Assembly: GCA_016699815.1 (NCBI GenBank)
Contig: CP065012.1
Coordinates: 1,488,001-1,552,000, forward strand
Length of the DNA: 64,000 nt
Direction of reading: 5' to 3'
Origin: Chitinophagaceae bacterium
Lineage (GTDB): Bacteria > Bacteroidota > Bacteroidia > Chitinophagales > Chitinophagaceae
Part shown: positions 17,096-26,031 of the stretch, piece by piece
How positions within the stretch are numbered: the first letter of the stretch is position 1
Layout: each line of letters begins with the position of its first letter
The notes under the pieces: model-generated
What the model was told of the DNA's origin: nothing
The model's database searches: none
What the model saw: only the letters and a program-made list of their open reading frames with translations
Position numbers and translations under genes: made by a program

Positions 17096-17587
17096 TCACC
17101 TTCCAAAATCATCCTGGAGCCTTACAATATCGTCTTCATCGCTAGGGTTTTCTTTATCGGTATGGCGCCAAATTTCGGCTATAACTCCCCAATTATTTAA
17201 GCCAATGAGGCGATGGCGTTCACCCTGTTTTAGTTCTACAATATCCCCAATATTTAAAAAACGGATATCTTTTTCATTGTCATTATCGCTGGTTACAACG
17301 CCGGCTTCACCCTCAATAAGTTTCCAAATCTCTGCCCTACGATAATGGTATTGCCAGCTGAGTCTTTTTTTTGGAGCAACCAATAATATTTTGGGACTAA
17401 GCTTACCGGAGATCATCAAATCTTGTTTTTTTAAATGGGGAAAAAATAAAGAAATAAACTTTTCGGCATCATTTTCTTCAATTACAAAAAATCCGCCCCA
17501 AGGCCTGTTTTCATCTTTTTTATCCCATTTTAAGCCATTTTTCACTAAAAAATCCTCAATTTTTGTAAATTTTGATATTTTTTCCAT
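17096..17587 (-). CDS. Cupin of the type II mannose-6-phosphate isomerase/phosphomannose-related family
   Basis: The 163-residue single-domain cupin (MannoseP_isomer-like) contains LSWQYHYRRAEIWKLIEGEAG, with the His/His/Glu cupin metal site. It continues through VELKQGERHRLIGL and ends in WRHTDKENPSDEDDIVRLQDD, a tail I recognise from Bacteroidota homologues. Likely roles are sugar-phosphate isomerisation or sugar binding; neither is proved by the sequence. It lies 48 bases upstream of mnmG's stop, on the same strand. Confidence 0.75.
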   Translation of the reverse strand: MEKISKFTKIEDFLVKNGLKWDKKDENRPWGGFFVIEENDAEKFISLFFPHLKKQDLMISGKLSPKILLVAPKKRLSWQYHYRRAEIWKLIEGEAGVVTSDNDNEKDIRFLNIGDIVELKQGERHRLIGLNNWGVIAEIWRHTDKENPSDEDDIVRLQDDFGR

Positions 17588-17634
17588 TTTTTCTTATTAA
17601 GTTTTAGCAATCAATTATATATAAAATAAAATCA

Positions 17635-19503
17635 TTATCTTCCCATATAAATCATTAGTATTTGAACATCGCTTGGATTTACTCCGGAAATTCGGCTTGC
17701 CTGCCCCAGAGTTTGAGGTTGTATTTTTTTAAATTTTTGTTTAGCTTCGGTACTTAAAGATACCAGCTTTTCATAGTCGAAGTTGGAAGGAATTTGCAGG
17801 TTTTCGAGCATGCTCATTTTGTTTACCAGTTCTTGTTCTTTTTGCAAATAAGTATCATACTTGGTTTGAATTTCTGTCTGCTCCAGGCTTTCCCTGTCGA
17901 AATTTTTAAACATTTCTGAAAGAGAAGGTATGAACTGCAGCATTTCCAAAATTGAAACAGAAGGCCTTAATAACAATTGCGCTAATTTTTGCTTTACAAC
18001 CATTTTTGAAGAGCCAATTTGAAGAAGATAGGTTTCTGCTTCAGTTGGTTCAATCGTTGTTGAATTAAATAAATTTAATATATTTTTAATATTTGATTCT
18101 TTTTCTATAACTTTATCTACTCTTTTTTGGCTGGCAAGCCCAAGTTTATACCCTATTTTTGTTAGCCTCAGGTCGGCATTATCCTGCCTTAAAAGAGTAC
18201 GATATTCTGCCCTGCTGGTAAACATGCGGTAGGGTTCATCGGTACCTTTATTTATGAGGTCATCTATTAAAACACCAATATAGGCTTCGCTTCTTTTTAA
18301 AACCAGTGGTTCTGCATTGTGGGTAGCATTATAAGCATTAATTCCGGCCATAAGTCCCTGGCAGGCAGCTTCTTCATAACCTGTTGTACCATTTATTTGC
18401 CCGGCAAAAAACAGGTTTTTGATTAATTTTGTTTCGAGGCTTGCTTTAAGTTGTGTAGGCGGAAAGTAATCGTATTCTATAGCATAACCTGGTCTGAACA
18501 TTTTACAATTTTCAAATCCGGGAACAAGCATTAGCGCTTTAAGCTGTACCTGTTCCGGCAAAGAAGTAGAAAAGCCATTTACATAAATTTCTACCGTATT
18601 CCAGCCTTCGGGTTCTACAAAAAGCTGGTGCCTTTCTCTTTCAGCAAAGCGGTTTATTTTATCTTCGATACTGGGGCAATACCTCGGTCCCGATCCTTTA
18701 ATACGGCCCTGGAACATGGGGCTGCTGTTAAATCCGGTTTTTAAAATTTCATGTACCTGTGTATTCGTGTAAGTTACCCAACAACTTTTTTGGCTTTTAG
18801 GTAATAGTTTATTTTCTTCCAAAAAACTAAAACCTGATATAAACTCGTCGCCTTTTTGTTCCTCCATTTTAGAGTAATCAAGGCTTCGTCCGTCAATTCT
18901 AGGTGGAGTGCCCGTTTTTAGCCTTGCGCTTTCAAAACCCAGATCTACCAATTGCTCGGTAATTCCGGTTGCCGCCTTCTCTGCTACCCTTCCACCACCA
19001 AACTGTTTTTCTCCGATATGGATAACCCCATTTAAAAAAGTACCATTGGTAAGTACTACTGCCTTGCCCTTAATTTCGTGACCCAAGCCGGTTTTTACAC
19101 CGTTTATGTAACCATCTTTTACCAATAGCCCGCTTACCATATCCTGGTAAAAATCAAGGTTTGGTGTATTTTCCAGCATTTCCCTCCATGTAGTAGAAAA
19201 AAGCATCCTGTCGCTTTGTACCCTTGGGCTCCACATGGCCGGGCCTTTGCTGCGGTTGAGCATTCGAAACTGAATCATACTCCTATCGCTTACAATACCG
19301 CTATATCCGCCCATTGCGTCAACCTCTCGTAATATTTGTCCTTTTGCAATACCACCCATGGCAGGGTTGCAACTCATTTGTGCAATGGTTTGCATATTCA
19401 TTGTTATGAGCAGCACTTTGCTGCCCATATTTGCAGCAGCAGCAGCAGCTTCGCAGCCGGCATGGCCGGCACCAACAACAATAATATCATACTCTGGAAA
19501 CAT
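17635..19503 (-). CDS. mnmG: tRNA uridine-5-carboxymethylaminomethyl(34) synthesis enzyme MnmG
   Basis: This FAD protein works with MnmE to modify U34 of tRNAs that read NNA/NNG codons. The 622-residue product starts at the ATG at 19503 (MFPEYDIIVVGAGHAGCE), where the dinucleotide-binding GAGHAGCEAA motif begins. Other landmarks are NPAMGGIAKGQILREVDAMGG, FNGTFLNG-like flavin contacts (NGTFLNGVIHIGEKQFGGGR), GQINGTTGYEEAACQGLMAG, and the C-terminal helical domain ending with ASRISGVNPSDV. mnmG (gidA) is origin-proximal in many bacteria. It has a promoter element six bases before its start. Confidence 0.97.
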   Translation of the reverse strand: MFPEYDIIVVGAGHAGCEAAAAAANMGSKVLLITMNMQTIAQMSCNPAMGGIAKGQILREVDAMGGYSGIVSDRSMIQFRMLNRSKGPAMWSPRVQSDRMLFSTTWREMLENTPNLDFYQDMVSGLLVKDGYINGVKTGLGHEIKGKAVVLTNGTFLNGVIHIGEKQFGGGRVAEKAATGITEQLVDLGFESARLKTGTPPRIDGRSLDYSKMEEQKGDEFISGFSFLEENKLLPKSQKSCWVTYTNTQVHEILKTGFNSSPMFQGRIKGSGPRYCPSIEDKINRFAERERHQLFVEPEGWNTVEIYVNGFSTSLPEQVQLKALMLVPGFENCKMFRPGYAIEYDYFPPTQLKASLETKLIKNLFFAGQINGTTGYEEAACQGLMAGINAYNATHNAEPLVLKRSEAYIGVLIDDLINKGTDEPYRMFTSRAEYRTLLRQDNADLRLTKIGYKLGLASQKRVDKVIEKESNIKNILNLFNSTTIEPTEAETYLLQIGSSKMVVKQKLAQLLLRPSVSILEMLQFIPSLSEMFKNFDRESLEQTEIQTKYDTYLQKEQELVNKMSMLENLQIPSNFDYEKLVSLSTEAKQKFKKIQPQTLGQASRISGVNPSDVQILMIYMGR

Positions 19504-19509
19504 GGGGCG

Positions 19510-19517
19510 CAAAGGTA
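19510..19517 (-). promoter_or_regulatory. Promoter -7 element (TACCTTTG) for mnmG
   Basis: This is an exact TAnnTTTG match on the minus strand, six bases upstream of the ATG at 19503. It implies a leader of about two bases or none. Confidence 0.55.
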
Positions 19518-19587
19518 TTTTTTTCTAACAGGTTTTTATGACTTTATTGCTAAATATTTATTGCTGCCTGCTATTGATTGAAAGGAA

Positions 19588-19605
19588 ATGTTCTTCGTGG
19601 AACAT
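19588..19605. promoter_or_regulatory. parS-like palindrome, copy 1
   Basis: ATGTTC-TTCGTG-GAACAT is an interrupted palindrome. Bases 19589-19604 match 14 of 16 positions of the parS variant TGTTCCACGTGGAACA. It lies between ybeY and mnmG. It could instead be a hairpin in the ybeY transcript. Confidence 0.4.
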
Positions 19606-19622
19606 CTAATGAAATAAAAAAA

Positions 19623-19638
19623 GGTTCCCTGTGGAACA
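19623..19638. promoter_or_regulatory. parS-like palindrome, copy 2
   Basis: GGTTCCCTGTGGAACA matches 13 of 16 positions of the same parS variant. It shares the 12 bases GTGGAACATCTA region with copy 1 (the right half plus flank). The centres are 34 bp apart. Confidence 0.35.
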
Positions 19639-19647
19639 TCTAGGGTT

Positions 19648-20067
19648 TTAGGAGAAATATTTATCGATATAGAAATCTTCTTTGGCCCTAATTTGTTTTT
19701 GAAACCCTGGTGTTTTGTCCTTGTAACCGCAAAAATGGAGAATACCATGAAATATTACCCTGTGTAACTCCTGCTTAAATGAAACTTTTAAATCTTTTGC
19801 ATTCTCACAAACCCTATCTACGCTGATATAAATTTCCCCCTGTACCGGCATTTTGTTTTCGGCAAGGTTAAAACTTATTACATCGGTAAAATAATGATGA
19901 TTTAGAAAAGCCTGGTTTATACCAAGCAGATACGCATCATCACAAAAAATTACATTTAATAAGGCAAAGGCCGTTTTTTCTGTTTTAAAAATAGATTGTA
20001 TAAATCCCTTTAATTTGTTACGCTCTTCTAACTTTGCCTGCTTTTGAAAATGAAAATATATATTCAC
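19648..20067 (-). CDS. ybeY: Endoribonuclease YbeY (rRNA maturation factor)
   Basis: The 139-residue metalloprotein is involved in 16S rRNA 3'-end maturation and ribosome quality control. The zinc-site segment is RVIFHGILHFCGYKDKT (about 107-123). Two metal-binding His residues are present, while the position of the third His is occupied in the GYKDK form usual for Bacteroidota. DVISFNLAE earlier is the typical strand. The start is a GTG at 20067 (VNIYFHF). The gene is upstream of mnmG on the same strand. Confidence 0.9.
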   Translation of the reverse strand: MNIYFHFQKQAKLEERNKLKGFIQSIFKTEKTAFALLNVIFCDDAYLLGINQAFLNHHYFTDVISFNLAENKMPVQGEIYISVDRVCENAKDLKVSFKQELHRVIFHGILHFCGYKDKTPGFQKQIRAKEDFYIDKYFS

Positions 20068-20111
20068 GCTAAATTCTTCTTAATTCGAAATTACACAAAT
20101 AAAGAATGGGG

Positions 20112-20119
20112 TAGTTTTG
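20112..20119 (+). promoter_or_regulatory. Promoter -7 element (TAGTTTTG) for feoA
   Basis: This is an exact TAnnTTTG match that ends nine bases before the ATG at 20129. It excludes the TTG at 20117 as a start. Confidence 0.55.
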
Positions 20120-20128
20120 CACACAAAT

Positions 20129-20359
20129 ATGAAAGAAAAAAAGCTCTCTCAAATAAAGGTTGGTAAACAAGTGATTATTAAATCTTTTGAAAAAGACGAA
20201 ATCTATTTAAAACTTATGGAAATGGGATGTGTACCCGGGGAACTGGTAACAGTTGATCAAATTGCACCTTTAAAAGATCCTATTTCTATAACCGTTGCTG
20301 GCTACAGGCTTAGTTTAAGATTAGATGAAGCAGATCAGATACTAGTAGAAGAAATATAA
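20129..20359 (+). CDS. feoA: FeoA-domain protein
   Basis: The 76-residue SH3-like FeoA domain contains LSQIKVGKQVIIKSF, LMEMGCVPGELVTV, the DPISITVAGYRLSLR strand pair and a final acidic strand. FeoA is the small cytoplasmic partner of the ferrous-iron transporter FeoB. No feoB is adjacent; the next gene is nadD, 30 bases on. FeoB may be elsewhere, or this may be a stand-alone FeoA-like regulator domain. The start is the ATG at 20129, fixed by the promoter. Confidence 0.88.
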   Translation: MKEKKLSQIKVGKQVIIKSFEKDEIYLKLMEMGCVPGELVTVDQIAPLKDPISITVAGYRLSLRLDEADQILVEEI

Positions 20360-20389
20360 TATATATTATTTTATAAATGAATATATAAA

Positions 20390-20980
20390 ATGAATATTGG
20401 CCTTTTCTTTGGTTCTTTTAATCCCATTCATAATGGTCATTTAATTATTGCAAAATACGTTTTACAAAATAGCCAGCTAAATAAACTCTGGTTTGTAGTA
20501 TCGCCGCAAAACCCATTTAAAAGCCCGCAAAGCCTGCTTAATGAAAACCATCGCCTGCACCTCGTAAACTCGGCTATTGAGGGAGAAACCGACTTAAAAG
20601 CCTGTAATATCGAATTTAAACTCCCTAAACCATCATACACTATCAACAGCCTTACCTATTTAGCCCAGCAATATCCGGATTATAAATTTACGCTTATTGT
20701 GGGTAGTGATTCGTTTCAAAATATTAATAAATGGAAAAATTATGAAACGCTTGTTTCCCGGTATCCCATCATCATATACAAGCGTCCGGGCTTTGAAGTT
20801 ACCCAGGATTTTGGTGCAAATCTAACCATACTCGAAGCACCGCTCCTTGAAATATCCTCTACTTATATCCGCAGCTTAGTAAAAAAAAGTTTATCCATCC
20901 GTTATCTTGTTCCGGATGCAGTAAAAGAAGAAATTGAACGCAATAATTATTATCGTTCGGCTTTAGAAAACAAAGCCTAA
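20390..20980 (+). CDS. nadD: Nicotinate-nucleotide adenylyltransferase
   Basis: The enzyme transfers AMP from ATP to NaMN to make deamido-NAD. The 196-residue nucleotidyltransferase has GLFFGSFNPIHNGHLIIA with the HxGH signature at the N terminus. It also has the WFVVSPQNPFK substrate loop and LEISSTYIRSLV (the ISSTxIR motif) near residue 160. It is probably co-transcribed with feoA. Its 3' end overlaps the end of the convergent chrA by 18 bases. nadA (22266-23267) is in the same neighbourhood. Confidence 0.96.
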   Translation: MNIGLFFGSFNPIHNGHLIIAKYVLQNSQLNKLWFVVSPQNPFKSPQSLLNENHRLHLVNSAIEGETDLKACNIEFKLPKPSYTINSLTYLAQQYPDYKFTLIVGSDSFQNINKWKNYETLVSRYPIIIYKRPGFEVTQDFGANLTILEAPLLEISSTYIRSLVKKSLSIRYLVPDAVKEEIERNNYYRSALENKA

Positions 20981-22213
20981 AGCCAAACAGGTAATTACTA
21001 TAACGGGCGCCGGAATTTTGGTAAATTTCAATAATAAAAAGGTTACCAATATTACCGCATAACCAATCAAACTAAAGGCATTTAAAGAATCAAGGTGTAA
21101 TGTTCTAAACAGGTACAAAGATGCGGCCCACATTACGCCGGTTATTACTGCATAAATCCCTTCCAGCGACCGGTACACCACTACATATTTTTTTAAATAC
21201 TGCCATACAGGGTAAAAAAACAAAACCAATAAAGCGCTGGGCAGAAAAATGGCAATTATTCCAATAATACAGCCTAATACCTGCATGGTTTTTCCCTGGC
21301 TTTTTAGCGATAAACCACCAGTGTAACTTGCCACAGAAAAAACAGGCCCCGGAATAGCCCTTACTAATCCAAATCCGGTAAGTATTTCATTTTTATCCAG
21401 TTTTATGGCGTTGGGATTTTTCTTTGAAATTTTAGGGGCTACGGGCCTTTCCACATATTGGTCCAGCATCATAGCTAATAATACATCACCGCCACCAAAA
21501 ACAATACTGCCAAAGCGGTAATAATTTTCGAATAAATTATAAGCTTTACGGTGTTCCCAATTTTGTTTACGGGCCGTTTCACTAACAATACCTGCAACCA
21601 GAAAAATAAATACAAAAAGCCAAATATTTCGCCATCGTATTTTTTTATGATCTCTTTTTCCTGTTTCAGGAATTCGTTTGCTGCTTAGGTTTGTTGCAAT
21701 ACAACCGGAAACTATTAGCAAAGGAAAAATCCAGGGTGTGCGAAAAAACAGAAAAGTTGCCAGCATACTTACCAGCATTATAATTTGTGTAATAAGGCTA
21801 CGCACCGAAACCGTAAACATTTTAACTGCGGCAAATACTAAAAAACCTATAGCCATTACACCCAGAAACTTTAAAGGGCTTTCTGAAATTGATGTTTTTA
21901 CTTTATCGGAAACCACAAATGAAAAAAGACCCATTAAAAAAGAAGCAGGTAAAATCCAAATGAATAGCGTAATAATTGCAAGCGGTAAACCTCCCCGCTT
22001 AAAACCAATTAAAGTGATAGTTTGTGTGCTACTGGCTCCGGGTAAAAGCTGGCAAAAAGAGAAACACTCCATCAGTTCCTCTTCTGAAATATATTTCCTT
22101 TTACTCACAAAATTTTTTAGCATCATGCCCAGGTGGCCCTGCGGACCTCCAAAAGCCGTAACGCTGTATAACAAAACTGCTTTTAAAAAAGGTATATGAC
22201 GAAATAATTTCAA
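20963..22213 (-). CDS. chrA: Chromate efflux transporter ChrA (CHR family)
   Basis: The 416-residue inner-membrane protein has about ten membrane segments and two homologous halves. The CHR hallmark FGGPQGHLGMML (about 20-32) and ISEEELMECFSFCQLLPGAS appear in half one. FGGGDVLLAMM and GFGLVRAIPGPVFSVASYTGG in half two are the duplicated counterparts. It exports chromate, probably by proton or anion exchange. The start is a TTG at 22213; no ATG fits better, so the N terminus is a little uncertain. Confidence 0.93.
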   Translation of the reverse strand: MKLFRHIPFLKAVLLYSVTAFGGPQGHLGMMLKNFVSKRKYISEEELMECFSFCQLLPGASSTQTITLIGFKRGGLPLAIITLFIWILPASFLMGLFSFVVSDKVKTSISESPLKFLGVMAIGFLVFAAVKMFTVSVRSLITQIIMLVSMLATFLFFRTPWIFPLLIVSGCIATNLSSKRIPETGKRDHKKIRWRNIWLFVFIFLVAGIVSETARKQNWEHRKAYNLFENYYRFGSIVFGGGDVLLAMMLDQYVERPVAPKISKKNPNAIKLDKNEILTGFGLVRAIPGPVFSVASYTGGLSLKSQGKTMQVLGCIIGIIAIFLPSALLVLFFYPVWQYLKKYVVVYRSLEGIYAVITGVMWAASLYLFRTLHLDSLNAFSLIGYAVILVTFLLLKFTKIPAPVIVITCLALGFVF

Positions 22214-22265
22214 TAGAGAAAATGTATTGTTGTAAAATACAAAAACCTTTGCAATACAAGTAATT

Positions 22266-23267
22266 TTATAAGCCGTAGCGGGCGCTTATTTCAAGCATCC
22301 TGTCAATAGGTTTTTTTGCAGCCTGCCTTAATTTTTCATCCATAAGTATTTCTGGCTTTTCATATTTAATGCAGAGGTACAATTTTTCCAGTGTATTTAA
22401 TTTCATGTATGGGCAGTCGTTACATGCGCAGGTATTTTCCGGAGGTGCAGGTATAAATGTTTTACCAGGGCATTTTTTTTGCATTTGGTAAATTATGCCG
22501 GCTTCGGTTGCAACAATAAAAATTTTATCGTTGCTGTTTTGTACGTATTTCAATAATCCGGAAGTGCTGCCAATATAATCAGCCATTTGTAATACTGGCT
22601 CTTCACATTCAGGGTGGGCAATAACTTTTGCCTGTGGATGGTGCAATTTAAGTTTAGTTATTTTTTCCATACTAAATATTTCGTGCACCAGGCAGGCGCC
22701 ATTCCATAAAACCATATTGCGCCCGGTTTTTTTGTTGATGTAGGCTCCCAGGTTTTTATCTGGTGCAAAAATAATTTTTTGATTTGCAGGAAGGCTTTCA
22801 ATTATTTTTTGGGCATTACTGCTGGTACAAATAATATCACTTAAGGCCTTCATACCAGCACTGCAATTAATATAAGTAATTACTATATGATCAGGGTATT
22901 TATCCCTAAAGGCTTTAAACAATGCAGGCGGTGCAGAATCACTTAAGGAACACCCGGCTTTAAGATCGGGTAAAACAACTTTTTTTGAAGGATTAAGGAT
23001 TTTTGCCGTTTCTGCCATAAAATGAACACCGGCAAAAACAATCATATCAGCCGTTGTACTTTGGGCTTTTTGTGCAAGCCCAAGGCTGTCACCAATAAAA
23101 TCTGCTACATCCTGTATATCGGGCTCCTGGTAATAATGGGCCAATATAATTGCATTTTTTTCTTTTTTTAGTTTTTCAATTTCTAAAAAAAGATCAAGCG
23201 CAGGATCAACCTCAATATCAAGAAAACCTTTTTTTTCCAAAAGGGTTTCTGCAATGTTAATATCCAT
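22266..23267 (-). CDS. nadA: Quinolinate synthase A
   Basis: NadA condenses iminoaspartate with dihydroxyacetone phosphate to quinolinate in de novo NAD synthesis and carries a [4Fe-4S] cluster. The 333-residue protein has AIILAHYYQEPDIQDVAD early, cluster cysteines in KAGCSLSDSAP, WNGACLVHE and CACNDCPYMKLN, and HPECEEPVLQMADYIGST. nadB and nadC are not in the window. The gene is divergent from the PpiD-like gene across a 575-base A+T-rich interval. Confidence 0.97.
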   Translation of the reverse strand: MDINIAETLLEKKGFLDIEVDPALDLFLEIEKLKKEKNAIILAHYYQEPDIQDVADFIGDSLGLAQKAQSTTADMIVFAGVHFMAETAKILNPSKKVVLPDLKAGCSLSDSAPPALFKAFRDKYPDHIVITYINCSAGMKALSDIICTSSNAQKIIESLPANQKIIFAPDKNLGAYINKKTGRNMVLWNGACLVHEIFSMEKITKLKLHHPQAKVIAHPECEEPVLQMADYIGSTSGLLKYVQNSNDKIFIVATEAGIIYQMQKKCPGKTFIPAPPENTCACNDCPYMKLNTLEKLYLCIKYEKPEILMDEKLRQAAKKPIDRMLEISARYGL

Positions 23268-23842
23268 TGTAATAACTATTAATAATTAATATTTAAATAA
23301 AGATCTATTATTATTAGGGCTGTGGATTTGTTGAAAAAATTATAATCCATTAATTGTAAAATTAAAACTTAATAATTATCCACTACTATTTTACCAATAA
23401 TACACATATAAAAATAAAAGCATAAAATATTGTAATTGTGTTTTACAGGTAAACCAACCAAAAGCTATCAACAGTAGTTAATAAGTAGGACTGTTGAAAG
23501 AAATTTTAATAAATACAGTTTTTTGATGTGGATGAAAAATGTATAAAACCTAAGATGCCCACAGTAATTTTGGCCTTTGAGTTGGGCAAGGCAACTTATA
23601 ATCAAATTCCAAACAAAAAATTTTTGAAAAAGATGTGGTTATACACATAAAAAGGCAGATTTTAACAGAGCAGGGTGGAAAAACAAAAGATACTAAAAAC
23701 AACAATAAGTTTTTTTTACCGGCACTTGTGAGTAGAACATTACCCATACAGTATTATAAGGGTTATCCACAGTTAAAAATTAAAATGTGTGTAAGCTTTT
23801 TTGCACTATTTTTGCCGTCCAAAAAACTAATAGAACAGTAAA
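23268..23842. other. oriC: Candidate chromosomal replication origin (DnaA-box cluster)
   Basis: This is 575 bases without a plausible gene, very A+T-rich. Exact TTATNCACA boxes occur at 23639-23647 (TTATACACA) and 23763-23771 (TTATCCACA). One-mismatch boxes occur at 23376-23384, 23398-23406, 23527-23535 (minus) and 23786-23794 (minus). A weaker box is at 23321-23329 (minus). mnmG and two parS-like sites lie about 4 kb away, and the genes to the left are mostly on the minus strand. dnaA itself is not in the window, which is not unusual for this phylum. Confidence 0.5.
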
Positions 23843-25960
23843 ATGCAGATTATTCAAGGAATCAGGGACAAAGGTGCGGCAATTGTAATTATCGTTATCG
23901 CATTAAGTTTAATAGGATTTATATTAATGGATGCCCAGCAGGGAGGCAGCCGTTTGTTTGCCGGCATGAGTAACAATGTTGGAAGTGTTGATGGAGAAAA
24001 AATTTCTGTAGGAGAATTTACCAGCCAGGTATCACAAATTGAAGACCAGCAGGAACAGCGTAATGGCCAGCGGCCAAGTGGTGCACAAATTTACCAGGTG
24101 AGAGACCAGGCCTGGAATTTGCTGGTTGCTGAAAAGATTTTTTATAGAGAAGCCGAAAAACTGGGTATTAAATTTACAGGTAAAGAATTAAGCGCTTTGT
24201 TGCTTAGCAACGATCCTTCAAATCCTTTTTTACAACAAGGCTTAGCAGACCAGGCCACTGGTAAACTGGATTTAGCAAAAGCACAGGAAGCCCTGGCCAA
24301 TATTAAAAAATTTACTGGCGAAAGAAGAAATGCTGTAAACGCACAATTAATAAACCCGGCAAAATTGAATAATATTGTATCAAAATACAGCAGCCTTCTT
24401 TCAGCAAGCGCTTATTATCCCGGATGGATGCAGGCTAAAGACTCTGCTGAAACCAATAATTTTGCAAGCATTAACTATGTGGCGGTTCCATACTCCGAAG
24501 TATCTGACAGCACGGTAAAAATATCTGATGCCGATATATTGGCTTATGTAGCCAAAAATAAAGAAATGTTTAAGCAGGAAGCAGGCCGAAAATTATCTTA
24601 TATCTCTTTTAGCCAACTACCCAGTAGAGAAGATACGGCAAGAACCCTTAAAATGGTTGATGATTTAAAACCATTATTCCAGGCAGATTCAAATGCCAAG
24701 GCTTTTATTGCAAGGAATATTTCTGCCATTCCCTTTCTGGATGAATACCTGCCTAAATCAAAAGCACAAAGCAAGGAAATAGATACTATTTTAAAATATC
24801 CCGCCGGAACGGTATACGGCCCTTATTTAGATGGAAAAAATTATGTAACAGCAAAAGTTTTGGGAAGTAAAGAACTGCCCGATAGTGTAAGGGCAAGGCA
24901 TATTTTAATTTCTTTGCAGGGAAAAGACGGCAAAACGCCTATTGAAGACAGTACTGCAAAAAAACTTGCCGATAGCCTACTGGCACAAATAAAAGCTGGA
25001 GCTGATTTTTCAATGCTGGCTATACAGTATTCTGCTGATCCGGGAAGCGCAGTAAAAGGCGGTGACCTTGGATTTTTTGGTTATGGACTGATGGTACCCG
25101 AGTTTAATGAATTTACATTTACAAAACCAGTGGGCAGCAAAGATGTAGTAAAAACACAATTTGGTTACCATATAATAGAAGTTACGGGCCAAAAGGATTT
25201 TAAACCAGCTTATAAAGTGGCATATCTTGCAAAAGAAATTACTGCAAGCGATATAACAATTAATAACGCAAGCCTTGCAGCAACAAAAGCCTCTGCAGAA
25301 AAAGATGCCAAATCTTTAAAAGAGTATGCAGCCAAAAATGGTTTGCAACTCATACAAAACCCGGTAATAGTTAAAGAAAATGATTATAGCGCCGGATCCC
25401 TGCAAGATGCCCGTTCATTAATTAAATGGGTTTTTGAAAATAAAGTAGGTACCGTAAGCGAACCCTTTGGGATAGGCGATGCATTTGTAGTGGCAACCGT
25501 AGATGAAATTATTAAAGAAGGTACACAAGACGCAGCAATAGCAAGAAGCGGGGCAGAAGCCATTGTACGCAACCAAAAGAAAGCGGCAATTATTAAAACT
25601 AAATTAGGCGCAACTCCTACCCTGGAATCTACGGCTGCAGCCTACGGCAAACAAATACAAACCGCAGGTGCAGACTCATCTATTTCCATGGCAACCCAAA
25701 TGATAAATGGCGTGGGCATTGAGCCCAAGTTAATTGGCGCTTCTTTTAACAAAGATTTTATGGCAAAACCAACACCGCCAATTGAAGGAACTTCTGCTGT
25801 ATATGTAATGAAAGTAAACCAGGTTCAATCAAAAGCTGCTGCAATACCGGCCACTCAGGCAAGCAGCAAGCTGGCTTTATTGAGGCAGCAAATTGGCAAC
25901 TGGTACGAAAGCCTGAGAAAACAGGTTACCATTAAAGACGAACGCAGCAAGATTTTTTAA
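23843..25960 (+). CDS. PpiD-like periplasmic peptidyl-prolyl isomerase/chaperone
   Basis: The 705-residue protein has one N-terminal membrane helix (about 12-30) and a SurA_N-like chaperone region (to about 200). A parvulin domain (about 350-450) contains RARHILISLQGK, GADFSMLAIQYSADPGS, GGDLGFFGYGLMVPEF and FGYHIIEVTG. It helps outer-membrane and secreted proteins fold as they leave Sec. A TATTTTTG promoter element lies at 23807-23814, 28 bases before the ATG. A strong terminator follows the gene. Confidence 0.92.
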   Translation: MQIIQGIRDKGAAIVIIVIALSLIGFILMDAQQGGSRLFAGMSNNVGSVDGEKISVGEFTSQVSQIEDQQEQRNGQRPSGAQIYQVRDQAWNLLVAEKIFYREAEKLGIKFTGKELSALLLSNDPSNPFLQQGLADQATGKLDLAKAQEALANIKKFTGERRNAVNAQLINPAKLNNIVSKYSSLLSASAYYPGWMQAKDSAETNNFASINYVAVPYSEVSDSTVKISDADILAYVAKNKEMFKQEAGRKLSYISFSQLPSREDTARTLKMVDDLKPLFQADSNAKAFIARNISAIPFLDEYLPKSKAQSKEIDTILKYPAGTVYGPYLDGKNYVTAKVLGSKELPDSVRARHILISLQGKDGKTPIEDSTAKKLADSLLAQIKAGADFSMLAIQYSADPGSAVKGGDLGFFGYGLMVPEFNEFTFTKPVGSKDVVKTQFGYHIIEVTGQKDFKPAYKVAYLAKEITASDITINNASLAATKASAEKDAKSLKEYAAKNGLQLIQNPVIVKENDYSAGSLQDARSLIKWVFENKVGTVSEPFGIGDAFVVATVDEIIKEGTQDAAIARSGAEAIVRNQKKAAIIKTKLGATPTLESTAAAYGKQIQTAGADSSISMATQMINGVGIEPKLIGASFNKDFMAKPTPPIEGTSAVYVMKVNQVQSKAAAIPATQASSKLALLRQQIGNWYESLRKQVTIKDERSKIF

Positions 25961-25986
25961 TTTTTCTTAAAACGAAACTATAAAAG

Positions 25987-26016
25987 CCGGCACGTTAAAA
26001 ACATGCCGGTTTTTTA
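25987..26016 (+). terminator. Intrinsic terminator after the PpiD-like gene
   Basis: The stem CCGGCAcGTT / AACaTGCCGG has one mismatch and is followed by a seven-T tract. The next promoter's -7 element begins four bases later. Confidence 0.85.
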
Positions 26017-26019
26017 TTT

Positions 26020-26027
26020 TAAATTTG
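26020..26027 (+). promoter_or_regulatory. Promoter -7 element (TAAATTTG), leaderless arrangement
   Basis: An exact TAnnTTTG match is followed by CACT and then the ATG at 26032. Transcription would begin at or next to the start codon. It abuts the T tract of the preceding terminator. Confidence 0.6.
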
Positions 26028-26031
26028 CACT

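Noticed and set aside
21678..22199. 173-codon open frame on the plus strand
   Set aside because: It is antisense to chrA; no recognisable domain or start context.
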